Under the pieces are notes generated by a model that was not told the origin of the DNA, made no database searches, and saw only the letters and a list, made by a program, of their open reading frames with translations. Source: Streptomyces sp. B3I8 (GTDB lineage Bacteria > Actinomycetota > Actinomycetes > Streptomycetales > Streptomycetaceae). From it: a DNA stretch of 64,000 nucleotides. The DNA is taken from NCBI RefSeq assembly GCF_030816915.1, contig NZ_JAUSYN010000002.1, positions 6,585,501 through 6,649,500 of the forward strand. The letters run 5' to 3'. Position numbers and translations under genes: made by a program. Below, in pieces: positions 62,428-64,000 of this stretch (the first letter of the stretch is position 1; the number at the start of each line of letters is the position of its first letter).

Positions 62428-63348
62428 ATGGCAATCAACGGACTGCGCAGGGTCACGCTGGGAGTACCTGATCTCAATGCGACGGCCGCGTTCTACGAAG
62501 ATTTCGGGCTGACGAGGTCCACCGGGTGGTCATTCGCCACGACGGACGGGGAAGAGCAGCTGAAGCTGGCTGCAGCCCCCCGCCGCCGCTTGCTGGAAGC
62601 CCTCTTCACCGTCGACACGCTCGACGATCTCGCCGCCATTCAGCGCTCGTTGACCCGGCTTGGTGTCCAGAGCACGGCGTCCGGAGAAACGCTGGTGTGC
62701 CATGACCCGGGCACCGGTACCCGCATCGTTCTCCGGGTCATGCCGCGTCTCACGCAAGAACCAGCGCCGGCATCTCCAGTAAACGGACGTGGCCGCATTG
62801 ACCGGGTGAACGCCCGAACGCCGGGGCTGCAGCGTTCCGGCCGCGTACGACCGCGTCGGCTCGGACATTTCGTCCTCGGCTCAACGGAGTACGACGCGTC
62901 GTTTGCCTTCTTCACCCGCGGTTTGGGCTTCAAGGTGAGCGACATCGTTCGGGACCTCGGTGTCTTCTTGCGATGCTCCACCGACCACCACAACGTCCTC
63001 ATCCAGCGGGCGCCGGTTCCCTTCCTTCATCACACCAGCTGGCAAGTCGACGACGTCGACGAGATCGGGCGTGGTGCGATGGACCTTCTCGCCGACCACC
63101 CCGAGCGCCACGTATGGGGAATGGGCCGGCACTACGCAGGGTCAAACTTCTTCTGGTACTTCAAGGACCCCGCCGGCAACTTCGCCGAGTACCACAGCGA
63201 CATGGACTCCATCCCCGAGGACGCGCTGTGGACACCAGAGATCCTTGAAGGGGCGAAGGGACTGTTTCAGTGGGGCCCGCCGCCCCCACCGTCGTTCATC
63301 AATCCAGAAGACCTGGCCGATTTGATGATCAACAGTCACCAGGGCTGA
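62428..63348 (+). CDS. VOC-family extradiol dioxygenase-like protein
   Basis: A 306-residue protein with two vicinal-oxygen-chelate modules. The C-terminal one keeps the metal ligands of type I extradiol dioxygenases: His in RRLGHFVLGS, His in FLHHTSWQVDDVDEIG and Glu in NFAEYHSDMD; the N-terminal one is degenerate (GLRRVTLGVPDLNATAAFYEDFGL). Also present is GRHYAGSNFFWYFKDPAGNF, typical of BphC/catechol 2,3-dioxygenase-like enzymes. A ring or enediol cleavage followed by the FAH enzyme is a logical order; the substrate is unknown. Confidence 0.85.
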   Translation: MAINGLRRVTLGVPDLNATAAFYEDFGLTRSTGWSFATTDGEEQLKLAAAPRRRLLEALFTVDTLDDLAAIQRSLTRLGVQSTASGETLVCHDPGTGTRIVLRVMPRLTQEPAPASPVNGRGRIDRVNARTPGLQRSGRVRPRRLGHFVLGSTEYDASFAFFTRGLGFKVSDIVRDLGVFLRCSTDHHNVLIQRAPVPFLHHTSWQVDDVDEIGRGAMDLLADHPERHVWGMGRHYAGSNFFWYFKDPAGNFAEYHSDMDSIPEDALWTPEILEGAKGLFQWGPPPPPSFINPEDLADLMINSHQG

Positions 63349-63671
63349 CGTGCCCCGGTCGCCGACCGGTCCTCGACGTCCCAATCCGTCGGGATAGGTG
63401 CGATTCAAGGTTTTCCGTCACGACCCGATCGGCGGCCGGCTCTGCGGCTCAGCAAGGCCGACGTGCTGCTGACTCGGGTGCTGCCTAGGTCTCATAGTCA
63501 TGCCGGTGCCTTAGCTCTGTCGTGATCTTCAGGCTGATCCCGGCATCGTCTACACAAAACGCTGCCGCTGGATGTGAGCCGGTGACAGCGCCTTTGACGG
63601 CGTCATCCAGCACGGGCACCACTGTCCCGTGATTTCACACGGAAGGCGCCCACGCTCTCAGTGCAGCCCTA
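63349..63671. other. Non-coding gap of about 320 bp
   Basis: No coding frame, terminator hairpin or operator is clear. It ends at the MITE copy 2. Confidence 0.35.
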
Positions 63672-63833
63672 AGGGGTGTCCCGTGATCCCCGGCGGGCGC
63701 GCGACGACAGCTACGGCACCTCGCCGCGTTGTCGGGACGTCCGCATACGTCCAGTATGCGGACGCCCCTCCGCCTTGCGATGCACCGCATCTGACGCCGC
63801 GCGCTGATCCGCCGGGGATTACGGGACAGCCCT
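63672..63833. mobile_element. 162-bp MITE, copy 2
   Basis: Same element as 19892-20053, identical length and about 95% identical. The left terminal repeat reads AGGGGTGTCCCGTGATCCCC, two changes from the right end complement AGGGCTGTCCCGTAATCCCC. TA flanks at 63670-63671 and 63834-63835. The internal hairpin (GGACGTCCGCATAC and GTATGCGGACGCCC) is better paired than in copy 1. It ends 21 bp before the next start codon. Confidence 0.87.
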
Positions 63834-63854
63834 TAGCTTGACCAAAGGACAATG

Positions 63855-64000
63855 ATGTTCCAAATCCGCGGTATCCCGATCGCTCTGGCCCTTATTCTGT
63901 CGTTTGTCGTAGCCGGCTGCACCGTGACCCCCACCAGCAGCGCGTACACCGGAACCGTCGAGCCGGGCTTCGATCATTCCGTGCGAGAGTCGATCGAGGC
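63855..64000 (+). CDS. Probable lipoprotein, N-terminal part (runs off the right edge)
   Basis: From the ATG at 63855 (a second ATG at 63852 is too near the AAAGGA) the product begins MFQIRGIPIALALILSFVVAGC, a lipoprotein signal peptide with the lipobox VAGC at residues 19-22. The mature part starts CTVTPTSSAYTGTVEPGFDHSVRESIEA and is cut by the window end. It would be anchored to the outer face of the membrane. Function cannot be judged from 49 residues. Confidence 0.7.
   Translation, partial: MFQIRGIPIALALILSFVVAGCTVTPTSSAYTGTVEPGFDHSVRESIE

Overview
The window is high-GC actinobacterial chromosome, almost certainly Streptomyces. It has GTG/TTG starts with strong GGAGG ribosome binding sites, 4-nt ATGA/GTGA gene overlaps, an egtABCD ergothioneine operon, and many IS5-group elements of the kind common in Streptomyces.

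Region 1 (1-12.9 kb) looks like stable chromosome. It holds the end of a response regulator, dodecin, the ergothioneine operon egtA-egtB-egtC-egtD (minus strand), a PARG-like TIGR02452 protein, a PemK/MazF-like protein, a LacI regulator with a perfect palindrome at its start, thioredoxin, an FAD disulfide oxidoreductase, peptide deformylase, a TPR protein and a pirin.

Region 2 (13-21.5 kb) is a scrapyard around a short sugar operon. An IS5 element is followed by decayed fragments (transposase tail, NTF2-like, trehalose-phosphatase-like). Then come an NDP-sugar epimerase, a YdcF-type protein, a HAD phosphatase and an MFS gene that is cut off by an IS982 remnant. Another IS5-group element, a 162-bp MITE, a zinc-ribbon protein and a frameshifted IS5-family copy follow.

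Region 3 (21.5-42 kb) is a sugar/glycan biosynthetic cluster with two arms. The minus arm (35.1 to 21.5 kb) encodes a ThiO-like FAD oxidase, an unknown protein, an RfbH/ColD-type PLP 3-dehydratase (active-site Lys replaced by His), a GT4, an alpha/alpha-toroid-like protein, a class III aminotransferase, a 4,6-dehydratase-like SDR, a HAD protein, a GT2-GtrA fusion, a YdjC/ChbG deacetylase, a LegB-like 4,6-dehydratase, a sugar-1-phosphate nucleotidyltransferase and an RmlD-like reductase. The plus arm (36.8-41.9 kb) encodes a WecB-type 2-epimerase, a three-gene ABC-2 exporter and a GT87 membrane glycosyltransferase. I infer synthesis, transfer and export of a molecule with one or more (di)deoxy or amino sugars; I do not recognise the product.

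Region 4 (42.4-50.4 kb) is an insertion-sequence pile-up. Four IS5-group elements lie end to end, separated only by the trinucleotide TAA; two of them are identical 865-bp copies. They abut a fifth element that carries a passenger gene between duplicated terminal repeats.

Region 5 (50.5-64 kb) is accessory. It has an MFS transporter/hydrolase/TetR module with matching inverted operator pairs at both promoters, a GntR regulator, an anti-sigma-type ATPase, an AraC gene split by an IS110-family insertion, and a LacI-controlled catabolic module (HisD-family dehydrogenase, SDR, FAH-family hydrolase, extradiol-dioxygenase-like VOC protein). It ends with a second copy of the 162-bp MITE just before a lipoprotein gene that runs off the edge. 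No rRNA, tRNA or CRISPR array was seen.
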